From Aeromicrobium senzhongii (lineage in GTDB: Bacteria > Actinomycetota > Actinomycetes > Propionibacteriales > Nocardioidaceae), in the NCBI RefSeq assembly GCF_014334735.1, contig NZ_CP060587.1, positions 2,232,001 to 2,296,000 on the forward strand: a stretch of 64,000 bases of DNA, given 5' to 3'. This document shows positions 8,099 through 15,969 of the stretch, in pieces. The notes under the pieces were generated by a model. The model was not told where the DNA came from. It worked only from the letters and a program-made list of their open reading frames with translations, and ran no database searches. Position numbers and translations under genes: made by a program. Numbering within the stretch: the first letter of the stretch is position 1; every line of letters starts with the position of its first letter.

Positions 8099-9259
8099 AT
8101 GAGTTCGAATCGTGCGGTCGTGGCCGGTGACGCGGTCCGTCGCGCGCGGGCGGTCGCCGAGTGCGAGGAGTGGGAGTTCGTCGCGTCGTTCCACTGCCAG
8201 CAGGTCGCTGAGATCGACCGGAGCGACGAGGTCCTGCTGACCAAGGAGCTGGCCCGGCGCGAGGTGACGTTGGAGTTGGCCCAGGCGCTACGGATCACCG
8301 AGCACCGGGCGTGGGCGATGGTCCACGAGGCGGCCACGATCCGCCAGAAGGTCCCCGGCATCTGGTCGTCGTTCCGGGCCGGCGACATCGACGCCGGACG
8401 GGTCTCGGCGATCGCCGACACCGCCGAACGACTGGAGACGCCCGAGGCACGTGCGGCGCTGGAAGCCTCCGCACCGGCTTACGCCGCCACCCACACCCTC
8501 ACCGAGCTCCGGGCGTGGTTGCGGCGCCTGCGCGCACGCCTCGAACCGGACCAGACCCAAGCCGAGATCACCCAGGCGGTCGAGGAACGACGCGTGTCGA
8601 TCACCCACAACGACGACGGCACCTCCTGGCTCAACGCACTGCTGCCCACCGGCGTCGCCGTCGCCGTCGGCGAACGACTCCGCCGAGCCGCCAAGGCACT
8701 GCCCCCGACCGATCCCGACACCGGCGAGCGGGACCGGCGCACCCGCGACCAGAAGCACGCCGCCCTGGTCGGACACTGGCTCACCTCGTGCACCGGCACC
8801 GCCACCGACATCCGCGCCGAGATCGCCATCAGCATCCCGGCGACCGACCTCGTCGGACACACCAGCGGACCCGGCATCACCCTCGACGGCGAACCCGTCA
8901 CGGCCGCCTGGGTTCGCGAACTCGCCACCTCCGAACACACGATCTTGCGCCGACTCGTCCTCGACCCCCTCGGCCACGTCCTGGACACCGAGGTCCTCAC
9001 CTACCGACCACCGGAGAGACTGCGCCAAGCGCTGCGATGGAGAGACGGCAGCTGTCGCGTCGCCGGGTGCCGAGCGCCCGTCCACGACACCGACCTCGAC
9101 CACGCCCAGGCTTACGACGCGGGCGGTTCCACCTCCGGATCGAACCTGCGATGCCTGTGCCGCAAACACCACAACATGAAGTCCCACGGCCATCTCGACG
9201 ACCGCCACCTCGACACGCCCCTGCGGCACGTCGAGCGCTACGCCATGGCCCCGGTCTGA
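8099..9259 (+). CDS. DUF222 / HNH endonuclease-like protein
   Basis: This 386-residue protein belongs to the actinobacterial DUF222-HNH group, known as the 13E12 repeat family in mycobacteria. DUF222 occupies about residues 20-300. The C-terminal HNH domain reads CRVAGCRAPVHDTDLDHAQ, then SGSNLRCLCRKHHNMKSHG, with both CxxC-like pairs, the DxDH motif, the Asn and the final histidines present. The ATG at 8099 was chosen because the longer frame upstream runs into the divergent MFS promoter. Members are often multicopy and spread by recombination. Their biological role is not settled. Confidence 0.85.
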   Translation: MSSNRAVVAGDAVRRARAVAECEEWEFVASFHCQQVAEIDRSDEVLLTKELARREVTLELAQALRITEHRAWAMVHEAATIRQKVPGIWSSFRAGDIDAGRVSAIADTAERLETPEARAALEASAPAYAATHTLTELRAWLRRLRARLEPDQTQAEITQAVEERRVSITHNDDGTSWLNALLPTGVAVAVGERLRRAAKALPPTDPDTGERDRRTRDQKHAALVGHWLTSCTGTATDIRAEIAISIPATDLVGHTSGPGITLDGEPVTAAWVRELATSEHTILRRLVLDPLGHVLDTEVLTYRPPERLRQALRWRDGSCRVAGCRAPVHDTDLDHAQAYDAGGSTSGSNLRCLCRKHHNMKSHGHLDDRHLDTPLRHVERYAMAPV

Positions 9260-9278
9260 CCCGCCGATACGACCGCGC

Positions 9279-9297
9279 CACGCGCACCCTGCGCGTG
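9279..9297 (+). terminator. Hairpin after the HNH gene
   Basis: A perfect eight-base stem (CACGCGCA / TGCGCGTG) with a three-base loop lies 20 bases after the stop codon. There is no T-run, as is common in high-GC actinobacteria, so terminator activity is only likely. Confidence 0.4.
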
Positions 9298-9310
9298 CGG
9301 TTCCGACCCC

Positions 9311-9363
9311 TTGACGCACTACTCAGTACTGCTATCTACTGGTACTCAACAACACTGAGTAGT
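9311..9363 (+). promoter_or_regulatory. PadR operon promoter with inverted-repeat operator
   Basis: TTGACG (9311-9316) and TATCTA (9333-9338), 16 bases apart, form a good promoter just before the PadR gene. A perfect ten-base inverted repeat, ACTACTCAGT (9318-9327) and ACTGAGTAGT (9354-9363), brackets the -10 element. The block is AT-rich against its surroundings. It is the natural site for PadR autoregulation. Confidence 0.6.
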
Positions 9364-9372
9364 AGGAGTGAC

Positions 9373-9702
9373 GTGGGCAAGCAGATGACCGAGATGCTCA
9401 AGGGCACCCTCGAGGGGATCGTCCTGGCGATCCTGTCGGCGCGTCCGGCGTACGGCTACGAGATCACCTCGAGGCTGCGCGACCAGGGTTTCACCGACAT
9501 CGCCGAGGGCACGGTCTACGCGCTGCTCATCCGGATCGAGAAGCGCGGCCTGGTCGACGTCGAGAAGGTCCCGTCCGAGAAGGGCCCGCCGCGCAAGGTC
9601 TACTCGCTCAACGCTCAGGGAAAGCAGTACCTCGACGAGTTCTGGGAGACGTGGGGCTTCCTGGCGCAACGACTCGAACAACTCCACGAAGGAGGAAAGT
9701 GA
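9373..9702 (+). CDS. PadR-family transcriptional repressor
   Basis: This 109-residue protein is a compact PadR winged helix. Its segments include KGTLEGIVLAILSARPAYGY, EGTVYALLIRIEKRGLV and PRKVYSLNAQGKQYLDEF, which match the DNA-binding helix, the wing and the C-terminal helix of subfamily 1. The GTG at 9373 has AGGAG five bases upstream; a second start (ATG 9385) lies four codons later. The next gene starts one base after the stop. It probably represses its own operon, which encodes an ABC exporter, through the inverted repeat at 9318-9363 and releases it when the drug binds (inference from the family). Confidence 0.85.
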   Translation: MGKQMTEMLKGTLEGIVLAILSARPAYGYEITSRLRDQGFTDIAEGTVYALLIRIEKRGLVDVEKVPSEKGPPRKVYSLNAQGKQYLDEFWETWGFLAQRLEQLHEGGK

Positions 9703-9703
9703 C

Positions 9704-10054
9704 ATGACGAACCCGATCACGCGGATGTTCGGCGAGAAGAAGCAGTGGCGGCAGTACAAGACGCGCGTGGCCGCGCTCCCCCAGCCGTACCGCGCGGCGG
9801 CGGAGGCGATCGAGCACTACCTCCTGCGGGTGGGCGCGATCTTCGTGAGCGATGCCGACGGGCTGCTGCAGATGTTCGATGATCTCGCCGACCTGTTCGA
9901 GCAGAGTGCCGCTGACGGCACCCCGGTCCGCGACATCGTGGGCGACGACCCGGTCGCGTTCGTGGAGGACTTCATCACCAACTACCCCTCCGGCCGCTGG
10001 CTCACCAAGGAGCGCGAGCGGCTGAACGAGTCGATCGCGGCCGTCGAGTCATGA
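9704..10054 (+). CDS. DUF1048 family protein
   Basis: This 116-residue, mostly helical protein matches DUF1048. Visible features are an N-terminal MFGEKKQWRQYKTRVAALP, a middle AAAEAIEHYLLRVG, and a C-terminal GDDPVAFVEDFITNYPSGRW. The function is unknown, but the family regularly sits between PadR regulators and ABC exporters, and members have been proposed to act as small accessory factors. It starts one base after padR and overlaps the ATPase gene by four bases (ATGA), so it is coupled to both. Confidence 0.8.
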   Translation: MTNPITRMFGEKKQWRQYKTRVAALPQPYRAAAEAIEHYLLRVGAIFVSDADGLLQMFDDLADLFEQSAADGTPVRDIVGDDPVAFVEDFITNYPSGRWLTKERERLNESIAAVES

Positions 10055-10809
10055 GTGCCATCGCCGCACGTGGGCTCCGGAAGTCCTTCGGCGAGGTGGA
10101 GGTGTTGCGTGGGGTCGACCTCGAGGTCGCGCCCGGCAGCGTCTTGGCCCTGCTCGGGTCGAACGGGGCGGGCAAGACGACGCTCGTGCGGATCCTGGCC
10201 ACCCTGCTGCGCGCCGACGCCGGCGAGGTCACGGTGGCCGGATTCGACGTTGCCACCCAGGGGGCCGACGTGCGCGGGGCGATCAGCCTCACGGGCCAGT
10301 TCGCAGCCGTGGACGACGTGCTGACCGGGCGCGAGAACCTGGTCCTGGTCGCCCGGCTGCGGCACCTGCCCGACCCGGGGACGGTGGCGGACGAGCTGCT
10401 CCGGCGGTTCGACCTCACCGGGGCCGGCGGGCGTCGTGCCTCGACCTACTCCGGCGGCATGCGCCGTCGCCTCGACATCGCCATGAGCCTCATCGGCAGT
10501 CCGCCGGTGATCTTCCTCGACGAGCCGACCACGGGCCTGGACCCGCAGGCACGGCTCGAGGTGTGGCAGACGGTCAAGGCGCTCGCCGACGGAGGCACCA
10601 CGGTGCTGCTCACGACGCAGCACCTCGACGAGGCCGAGCAGTTGGCCGACCGCATCGCGATCCTGCACGAGGGCCGGATCATCGCCGACGGCACGCTGGC
10701 CGAGCTCAAGCGGCTGCTGCCACCGGCGAAGGTCGAGTACGTCGAGAAGCAGCCGAGCCTCGAGGACGTGTTCCTCGCGATCACCGGCACGCCCGAGGAG
10801 ACACCATGA
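10051..10809 (+). CDS. ABC transporter ATP-binding protein, DrrA type
   Basis: This 252-residue ATPase powers an exporter of the daunorubicin-resistance class. The Walker A is GSNGAGKTT, the signature is YSGGMRRRLDIAMSL, the Walker B is VIFLDEPTTGLDPQ, and the switch is TTQHLDEAEQLADR. The C-terminal tail VEYVEKQPSLEDVFLAITG is the DrrA-type extension. It overlaps DUF1048 upstream and the permease gene downstream by four bases each. It would pair with the permease to make an A2B2 drug exporter in the inner membrane. Confidence 0.9.
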   Translation: MSAIAARGLRKSFGEVEVLRGVDLEVAPGSVLALLGSNGAGKTTLVRILATLLRADAGEVTVAGFDVATQGADVRGAISLTGQFAAVDDVLTGRENLVLVARLRHLPDPGTVADELLRRFDLTGAGGRRASTYSGGMRRRLDIAMSLIGSPPVIFLDEPTTGLDPQARLEVWQTVKALADGGTTVLLTTQHLDEAEQLADRIAILHEGRIIADGTLAELKRLLPPAKVEYVEKQPSLEDVFLAITGTPEETP

Positions 10810-11567
10810 CCAAGCACTTCGTCGGCGACACCGCCGCGCTGACCGGCCGCTCGCTGCGCCACGTCCTGCGCAGCCCGGACACGATCATCACCACCACGGT
10901 CATGCCGATCATGTTCATGCTGCTGTTCGTCTACGTGTTCGGGGGCGCCATCGACGTCGGCACGGAGGCGTACGTCGACTACCTGCTGCCGGGGATCTTG
11001 CTGATCACCGTGGCCTCGGGCATCGCGTACACCGCGTTCCGGCTGTTCATGGACCTGCAGGGCGGGATCTTCGAGAGGTTCCAGTCGATGCCCGTCGCCC
11101 GCTCGTCGGTGTTGTGGGCCCACGTGCTGACCTCGCTCGTGGCGAACTTCGTGTCGCTCGCGGTCGTGGTGGCCGTGGCGCTGCTGATGGGGTTCCGCTC
11201 CGGTGCAGGCCCGCTCGCCTGGCTCGGCGTGCTGACCCTGCTGGTGCTGTTCACGCTCGCGCTGACCTGGCTGGCGGTCGTCCCCGGTCTCACTGCGAAG
11301 ACCATCGATGGCGCCAGCGCGTTCGCCTACCCGCTGATCTTCCTGCCGTTCCTGAGCTCCGCGTTCGTGCCGACGGAGACGATGCCCGGCCCGGTCCGTG
11401 CCTTCGCGGAGAACCAGCCGGTGACGTCCATCGTCGACGCGATCCGCGGCCTGCTCGACCAGCAGCCGGTCGGCAGCGACTTCGTGGCGGCGGTCGCATG
11501 GTGCGTCGCCCTCCTCATCGTCGCGTACGTGCTCGCGATGGCCGTCTACCGCCGCAAGCTCTCCTGA
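10806..11567 (+). CDS. ABC transporter permease, DrrB type
   Basis: This 253-residue ABC-2 permease has six hydrophobic segments. The first follows a short cytoplasmic tail, and the characteristic loop is FMDLQGGIFERFQSMPVARSS. Later it carries ENQPVTSIVDAIRGLLDQQPVG, which is conserved in DrrB proteins. The ATG overlaps the ATPase stop (ATGA). With the ATPase it forms a drug or lipid exporter. It ends the PadR operon, three bases short of the convergent sigma-factor gene. Confidence 0.88.
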   Translation: MTKHFVGDTAALTGRSLRHVLRSPDTIITTTVMPIMFMLLFVYVFGGAIDVGTEAYVDYLLPGILLITVASGIAYTAFRLFMDLQGGIFERFQSMPVARSSVLWAHVLTSLVANFVSLAVVVAVALLMGFRSGAGPLAWLGVLTLLVLFTLALTWLAVVPGLTAKTIDGASAFAYPLIFLPFLSSAFVPTETMPGPVRAFAENQPVTSIVDAIRGLLDQQPVGSDFVAAVAWCVALLIVAYVLAMAVYRRKLS

Positions 11568-11570
11568 GGA

Positions 11571-12437
11571 TCAGCGACTGAGCCGGACAGGGCCCGGCAG
11601 CGACAGCTTGTCGGGGTTCCGCACGATGTGCATCGTCGTGACGACGCCGGCCTCGACCACGGCCGTCGCGATCGCGGTCACCTCGCCCGCCTGGCGGAAC
11701 ACCAGGCCGTTCTCGCCGTTGATCCACACCGTCTCCAGCCGGATGTCCGCCGGCAGCACGGCCGAGAGGAAGCGCAGCACCTTGTCGCGACCGAGGATCG
11801 GCCGACGCGCCGCGCTGGCCTTCCCGCCCCCGTCGCTGATCAGCACGACGTCCGGCGAGATCACGTCCAGCAGCTGCTGTAGATCACCCTCGGCGATGGC
11901 GCGCTGGAACCGGATCAGCACCTCGGTGCGCTCCTGCGACGTGACCTCCGACCGTGGCCGCCGCGCCGCCACGTGCGCGCGGGCCCGGCGGGCGATCTGG
12001 CGCACGTTCTCGGGCGTGCGGTCCACCGCGGCGGCGATCTCGTCGTACGGCACGTCGAAGACCTCGCGCAGGACGAAGACGGCACGCTCGGTGCTGCCCA
12101 GCGTCTCGAGGACGAGCAACATCGCGGTCGACACCGACTCGGCCAGGGCGATGTCGTCGGCGACGTCCGGGACCGTCTCGAGTGGCTCGGGCAGCCACGG
12201 GCCGACGTACGACTCGCGCTGCCGCGACAGCGTGCGCAGGCGGTTGAGGGCGAGGCGCGTGGCGATCCGGACGAGGTAGGCGCGCGGCTCCCGGACGTCC
12301 TCGCGGTCGTCCGCGCTCCAGCGCAGCCATGCCTCCTGCACCACGTCCTCGGCGTCCGCGGCCGAGCCGAGCATCTCGTAGGCCACGGTGAACAGCAGCG
12401 GGCGGTGCGCCGTGAACTCGGCGAGGACGTCGGTCAC
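11571..12437 (-). CDS. sigJ: ECF41-family sigma factor (SigJ-like) with SnoaL-like C-terminal domain
   Basis: This 288-residue sigma factor carries region 2 (residues 5-75, AEDVVQEAWLRW) and region 4 (about residues 105-160, FDVPYDEIAAAVDRTPENVRQIARRA). A SnoaL-like domain fused to its C-terminus is typical of ECF41. All three ECF41 signatures are visible: WLPEP in the linker, DGGGK, and NPDKL near the end. In this family the extension, rather than an anti-sigma factor, controls activity. The GTG at 12437 overlaps the CMD stop by four bases, and it is cotranscribed with its usual partner. An upstream in-frame start lies inside the CMD gene and is unlikely. Confidence 0.9.
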   Translation of the reverse strand: MTDVLAEFTAHRPLLFTVAYEMLGSAADAEDVVQEAWLRWSADDREDVREPRAYLVRIATRLALNRLRTLSRQRESYVGPWLPEPLETVPDVADDIALAESVSTAMLLVLETLGSTERAVFVLREVFDVPYDEIAAAVDRTPENVRQIARRARAHVAARRPRSEVTSQERTEVLIRFQRAIAEGDLQQLLDVISPDVVLISDGGGKASAARRPILGRDKVLRFLSAVLPADIRLETVWINGENGLVFRQAGEVTAIATAVVEAGVVTTMHIVRNPDKLSLPGPVRLSR

Positions 12438-13003
12438 CGCGCGTCCGCCAGGGGCAGCTCGCACACGTCGCTGAAGCCCTGGCTGGCCAGGCCCGCGGCG
12501 GAGTTGAAGCGCGATCGTTGGTTCTCCACGGCCACCATCATGGTCAGTTCCACCAGCGCTTTGTCACCCAAAGCGTCGCGCAGGCCCGCGACCTGATCGT
12601 CCGTCACGGTCGGCGGCGTGGCCGTCATCGCCTCCGCGTAGGCCATGACCTCGCGCTCGAGGGGTGTGAACACGTCCGAGTCCCGCCAGCGCGGCACCTC
12701 ACGCACCTTGCCCTCGTCGAGGCCCTCGCCGTGGGCGACGTAGTACCCGAAGTCCAGGCACCAGCTGCACCCGATGCTGGCGGCCGACGCCATCACCGCG
12801 AACGTCTTCAGGTGCGGGTCGAGGGCGTTCCACGTGCTCACCCGCCGCTCCCACGCCAGGACGGCGCGCAGCAGCTTCGTGTGGTGCCACATCACGGGAA
12901 CGATGTCGGGGACGCGTCCGTACATGCGCCGGGTGGCCGCCGCGACGGCACGGGCCGCCGGCGAGGTCATGGGCGCGGCGGGGATGCGGAACGAGCTGGT
13001 CAT
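12434..13003 (-). CDS. Carboxymuconolactone decarboxylase/AhpD-like protein, ECF41 partner
   Basis: This 189-residue protein of the CMD/AhpD fold has a redox CxxC in IGCSWCLDFGYYVAHGEG (Cys79, Cys82) and the helical family pattern around it. Such proteins are the standard target and neighbour of ECF41 sigma factors. The ATG has AAGGAG six bases upstream. The gene overlaps the sigma gene by four bases, and a candidate ECF41 promoter lies upstream at 13049-13075. A peroxidase or thiol-redox role is plausible, but the substrate is unknown. Confidence 0.85.
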   Translation of the reverse strand: MTSSFRIPAAPMTSPAARAVAAATRRMYGRVPDIVPVMWHHTKLLRAVLAWERRVSTWNALDPHLKTFAVMASAASIGCSWCLDFGYYVAHGEGLDEGKVREVPRWRDSDVFTPLEREVMAYAEAMTATPPTVTDDQVAGLRDALGDKALVELTMMVAVENQRSRFNSAAGLASQGFSDVCELPLADAR

Positions 13004-13048
13004 GACGTCTCCTTCGTCGGACCTCGGGCGAGGTCGTTTCGACATGGA

Positions 13049-13075
13049 GACACCGGCCGTGCCCGTTCCGTGACA
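13049..13075 (-). promoter_or_regulatory. Candidate ECF41 promoter for the CMD-sigJ operon
   Basis: On the minus strand TGTCACG (13075-13069) is followed after 16 bases by TGTC (13052-13049). This is close to the reported ECF41 pattern TGTCACA-N16-CGTC and lies in the right place for autoregulation of the CMD-sigma pair. Confidence 0.5.
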
Positions 13076-13094
13076 CGTGACGCAGGATGGCCCC

Positions 13095-13730
13095 ATGACG
13101 TCCTCGCCCCAGCCGCGCTGGTTCACCGACACCCAGCCCGGCCACTCGCAGTGGTTCATCGAGCGCTTCCGCACCCTCGAGGCCGAGGGGGCCGACCTGC
13201 TCGGCGAGGCCCGGTTCGCCGACATGATGGCCCAACGGGGATCGCGCATCCTCGACGCGGGCTGTGGCGCGGGACGGATGGCCGCGGCGCTGCACGCCGC
13301 CGGCCACCAGGCCTACGGGGTCGACGTCGACCCCGAGCTGATCGCCGCCGCCGAGACCGACCACCCGGGCCCGACCTACGGCGTCGTCGACCTGAGCGAG
13401 CTGACCCTCGCGGACGTCGGCGGAGCACCGATGGACCTCGTGATCTCCGCCGGGAACGTCATGGTCTTCCTCGCGCCCGGGACGGAGCTGCGGGTCCTCG
13501 AGCGGCTCTGCGCCGTCACCCGCGAGGGCGGTCGCGTGGTCCTGGGCTTCCGGCGCGAGGCGTCCTACCCCTTCGAGCAGTACGACGCCCACCTCGCCGA
13601 CCTCGCCGAGCGCGGGGTCGCCCGGGTCGAGCACCGCTTCTCGACGTGGCACCTCGATCCGTTCGAGGAGGGCTCCGACTTCGCCGTCACCGTCCTGAGG
13701 CGCGGGTCGGCGCCATTGGACGTAGCGTGA
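13095..13730 (+). CDS. Class I SAM-dependent methyltransferase
   Basis: This 211-residue protein has a Rossmann methyltransferase core. Motif I is ILDAGCGAGRMAAALH, the acidic residue of motif II is in YGVDVDPELIA, and VISAGNVMVFL fits motif IV. It most resembles small-molecule methyltransferases of unknown substrate. The ATG at 13095 is preferred over a GTG at 13077 because of the AGGA seven bases upstream. It is transcribed away from the CMD-sigma operon, whose promoter lies close by. Confidence 0.8.
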   Translation: MTSSPQPRWFTDTQPGHSQWFIERFRTLEAEGADLLGEARFADMMAQRGSRILDAGCGAGRMAAALHAAGHQAYGVDVDPELIAAAETDHPGPTYGVVDLSELTLADVGGAPMDLVISAGNVMVFLAPGTELRVLERLCAVTREGGRVVLGFRREASYPFEQYDAHLADLAERGVARVEHRFSTWHLDPFEEGSDFAVTVLRRGSAPLDVA

Positions 13731-13758
13731 GGGAAACCCACCTCGAAGGAGTCACCTG

Positions 13759-14184
13759 ATGAAGCTGAGCCACGTCCCGCTGCGACTCGCCACCGGCGCA
13801 TTCATCCTCAACAGCGGACTGTCCAAGCGGAACCTGCCTCCCGAGGCGGCCGAGGGACTCCAGGGCATGGCCGCCAACGGCGTTCCGCAGGTGAAGAGCA
13901 TGGACCCGCAGACGTTCGGCAAGGCGCTCAGCGCCGGCGAGATCGCCCTCGGCGCCGCCCTGCTCACCCCGTTCGTCCCCGCGACCATGGCCGGTGCCGC
14001 GCTGACCGCGTTCGGTGGCGGCCTCGTCAAGATGTACCTGAACACCCCGGGCATGACCGCCGAGGGCTCGAGCTTCCGCCCGAGCCAGGACGGCACCGCC
14101 CTGGCGAAGGACATCTGGCTCGTCGGCGCGGGTCTGAGCCTGCTGATCAGCGGCCTGACGTCGCGCAAGTCCATCAAGATCTGA
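13759..14184 (+). CDS. DoxX-like membrane protein
   Basis: This 141-residue protein has three to four hydrophobic helices. The start LRLATGAFILNSGLSKRNLP, the segment LSAGEIALGAALLTPFVPATMAGAAL and a C-terminal helix DIWLVGAGLSLLISGL give a DoxX-like pattern. AAGGAG lies upstream of the ATG. No catalytic residues can be named. It may be cotranscribed with the methyltransferase 28 bases upstream. The family assignment is tentative. Confidence 0.65.
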   Translation: MKLSHVPLRLATGAFILNSGLSKRNLPPEAAEGLQGMAANGVPQVKSMDPQTFGKALSAGEIALGAALLTPFVPATMAGAALTAFGGGLVKMYLNTPGMTAEGSSFRPSQDGTALAKDIWLVGAGLSLLISGLTSRKSIKI

Positions 14185-14190
14185 GCCGAG

Positions 14191-14847
14191 TCAACGCCCC
14201 TGGGAGCGCGAGAACGTCACGTGGACGACTCCGCTCTCGGGGGCGGTCTCCGTGTGCGACGCGTGGGTCACCTCGAGTCCGCGCAGGTCGTCCCACAGCC
14301 GGATGCCGTCGCCGAGGATCATCGGCGTGATGCCGACGTGGAGGTCGTCCACGAGTCCGGCCCTGAGGAAGTCCCGGGCGACGGTGGGCCCACCACCGAC
14401 CCGCACGTCGCCGTCGTCCGCCACCGCCACGGCCCGCTCGAGCGCCTCCTGGGGCGTGGCCTCGATGAAGTGGAAGGTCGTCCCGTTGTCGAACCGGAGG
14501 TCGGGGAGCGACTGGTGCGTGAGGACGAACACGGGGCACCGGAACGGCGGCTCGTCTCCCCACCAGCCGCGCCAGTCGGGGTCGTCGGGGAACGTGTGCA
14601 GCCCGAACATGCCGGCGCCCATGATCTCGGCGCCGACCTGGTCGAAGTAGGCGGAGGCGTACTTCTCGTCGACGCCGGTCGTCCCGGCGCCACTGGTGTC
14701 GCCGAGGACGCGCTCACGGAAGGTGCGCGTGGCGGTGTACGCCGCGACGAGTCGCATCCAGTCCTCCCCGATCGGGTTCTCCGGTGTCCCGTCGGTCGTC
14801 GTGGCGAACCCGTCGAGCGAGATGTTCAGATCGACGCGCACCCGCAT
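14191..14847 (-). CDS. Dihydrofolate reductase/RibD C-terminal-like reductase
   Basis: This 218-residue protein belongs to the dihydrofolate-reductase-like fold shared with the RibD C-terminus. It shows the N-terminal strand RVDLNISLDGFATTTDGTPE, a central GRxxF-like block around GAGMFGLHTFPD, and the nucleotide-binding segment DVRVGGGPTVARDFLRAGLVDDLH followed by GDGIRLWDDL. Such proteins reduce unknown heterocycles with NAD(P)H and are not true folate enzymes. The ATG at 14847 has GGAGACG upstream. It sits downstream of the decayed TetR gene, which may once have controlled it. Confidence 0.8.
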   Translation of the reverse strand: MRVRVDLNISLDGFATTTDGTPENPIGEDWMRLVAAYTATRTFRERVLGDTSGAGTTGVDEKYASAYFDQVGAEIMGAGMFGLHTFPDDPDWRGWWGDEPPFRCPVFVLTHQSLPDLRFDNGTTFHFIEATPQEALERAVAVADDGDVRVGGGPTVARDFLRAGLVDDLHVGITPMILGDGIRLWDDLRGLEVTHASHTETAPESGVVHVTFSRSQGR

Positions 14848-14909
14848 GGTCGTCTCCTCAGGTCGGTGTGCGCCCCAGTGTGAACTCCTCGGCGCCCGGT
14901 GACCAGACC

Positions 14910-15236
14910 TCAGCGTGGGCCGAGCAATCGCTCGGCCAGCTCTCGCGCGCGCCATGAGCGCGTCCCCGTCGTCGATGCCCCGGTGCGCGATCGCGCCCTC
15001 CAGCGGTCTGCCAGCAGGCGGCGCACCGCTCGCTTGTGGGCGCGGACCATGTCCTGCGCCGGATGGTCCGACGGCAATTCACCTGCCGCGTTGAGGAAGG
15101 CGCAACCACGATCGGTGGACACCGCGTCGTCGACGTAGGCGTCGAAGACGGCCAACGCGCGAGGGTCCGGTGCCGTCGAGAGTCGCTCCTCCACGGCGTG
15201 GATGCCCCGCCGATACAGCTCGGAGGCGTCGCTCAT
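14910..15236 (-). pseudogene. Decayed TetR-family regulator (HTH lost, frame shifted)
   Basis: The readable protein starts in the middle of a TetR regulator. It contains ELYRRGIHAVEERL, LAVFDAYVDDAVS, and the C-terminal-domain signature GCAFLNAAGELPSDHPAQDMVRAHKRAV, but no helix-turn-helix. A transcription terminator of the neighbouring gene lies where the HTH should be coded. After about residue 78 the frame is wrong. The expected tail (LEGAIAHRGIDDGDALMARA) is in another frame between about 14957 and 15003, and the original frame returns for RELAERLLGPR. Two compensating shifts and some 25 missing residues are therefore inferred. It is almost certainly non-functional. Confidence 0.75.
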
Positions 15237-15265
15237 CCACCCACGACCCTGAGGAGGGCAGACGA

Positions 15266-15295
15266 AGAGCGGCCCCGGTGCGTCGGGGCCGCTCT
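15266..15295 (-). terminator. Intrinsic terminator after the secreted-protein gene
   Basis: A perfect eleven-base stem (AGAGCGGCCCC / GGGGCCGCTCT) with an eight-base loop lies ten bases past the stop of the gene ending at 15305. On the minus strand it is followed by a short T-containing stretch. Confidence 0.7.
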
Positions 15296-15304
15296 CCGGT
15301 CAGC

Positions 15305-15868
15305 TCAGAAGCGCGAGAGCGGCTTCGGCGTGGCGTAGCCGAAGGTCGCGTTCTCGGCGAAGGCGTTGACCCCGAACGTGGCGTTCAGTGCATCCGCCGC
15401 GGTCTTGGTCAGCGTCAGCTTGACGGCACCGAGGTCACGGCGATCCGAGGCCCGCACCTTGAACAGGTCGACACGGCCGACGTTGCCGACGGTCCCGTTG
15501 ACCCTGCCGCTCACCCGCAGGCGGGCGAGATCGATGTTGAAGCGCGACACGGTGATCGTCGCGGAGCCGGCGCTCAGGTTCAGGCCGCCGCTGTGCTTGA
15601 TCCGCAGGCCCCGCAGGCGGTACCCGGTGATCGGGAACTTCGCGGCCAGCGTGCCCTTGAAGGCCCCCGCCTTCGCACCCTGGACCGGAGCAGGCGTGAT
15701 GCCGGCGGTACCGATGAGGTCGTACACGGCGGGCGCGACGACCACCCGCGTGTACCCGACCTTCGTGCTGGATCGCTGGGCCGTGGCGGCCTCGGCCGGC
15801 GACCCCACGAGACCGGTCATGCCTGCTGTCAACACCAGTGCCAGCAGGGCAAGGATTGTCTTCTTCAT
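15305..15868 (-). CDS. Secreted hypothetical protein
   Basis: This 187-residue protein has a clear Sec signal peptide (KKTILALLALVLTAGMTGLV, ending AEAA near residue 28). The mature part is rich in beta-strand patterns and small residues, and has no cysteine. I recognise no family beyond actinobacterial secreted proteins of unknown function. It stands alone, with a terminator behind it and about 100 bases of upstream sequence. Confidence 0.75.
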   Translation of the reverse strand: MKKTILALLALVLTAGMTGLVGSPAEAATAQRSSTKVGYTRVVVAPAVYDLIGTAGITPAPVQGAKAGAFKGTLAAKFPITGYRLRGLRIKHSGGLNLSAGSATITVSRFNIDLARLRVSGRVNGTVGNVGRVDLFKVRASDRRDLGAVKLTLTKTAADALNATFGVNAFAENATFGYATPKPLSRF

Positions 15869-15912
15869 GATTTCCCCATTTCAGCGGCCGGGACCTCCGA
15901 CCTCCTATGCGT

Positions 15913-15934
15913 GGTTCGGTGCGGTCACCGAACC
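15913..15934 (-). terminator. Hairpin between the secreted protein and the GMC operon
   Basis: A perfect eight-base inverted repeat (GGTTCGGT, six-base loop, ACCGAACC) lies about 35 bases past the stop at 15970. It may terminate the GMC operon or act as an operator for the secreted-protein gene. No T-run is seen. Confidence 0.4.
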
Positions 15935-15969
15935 GGATGGGACAAATCCGAAGAAAAATGTGCGACAGG

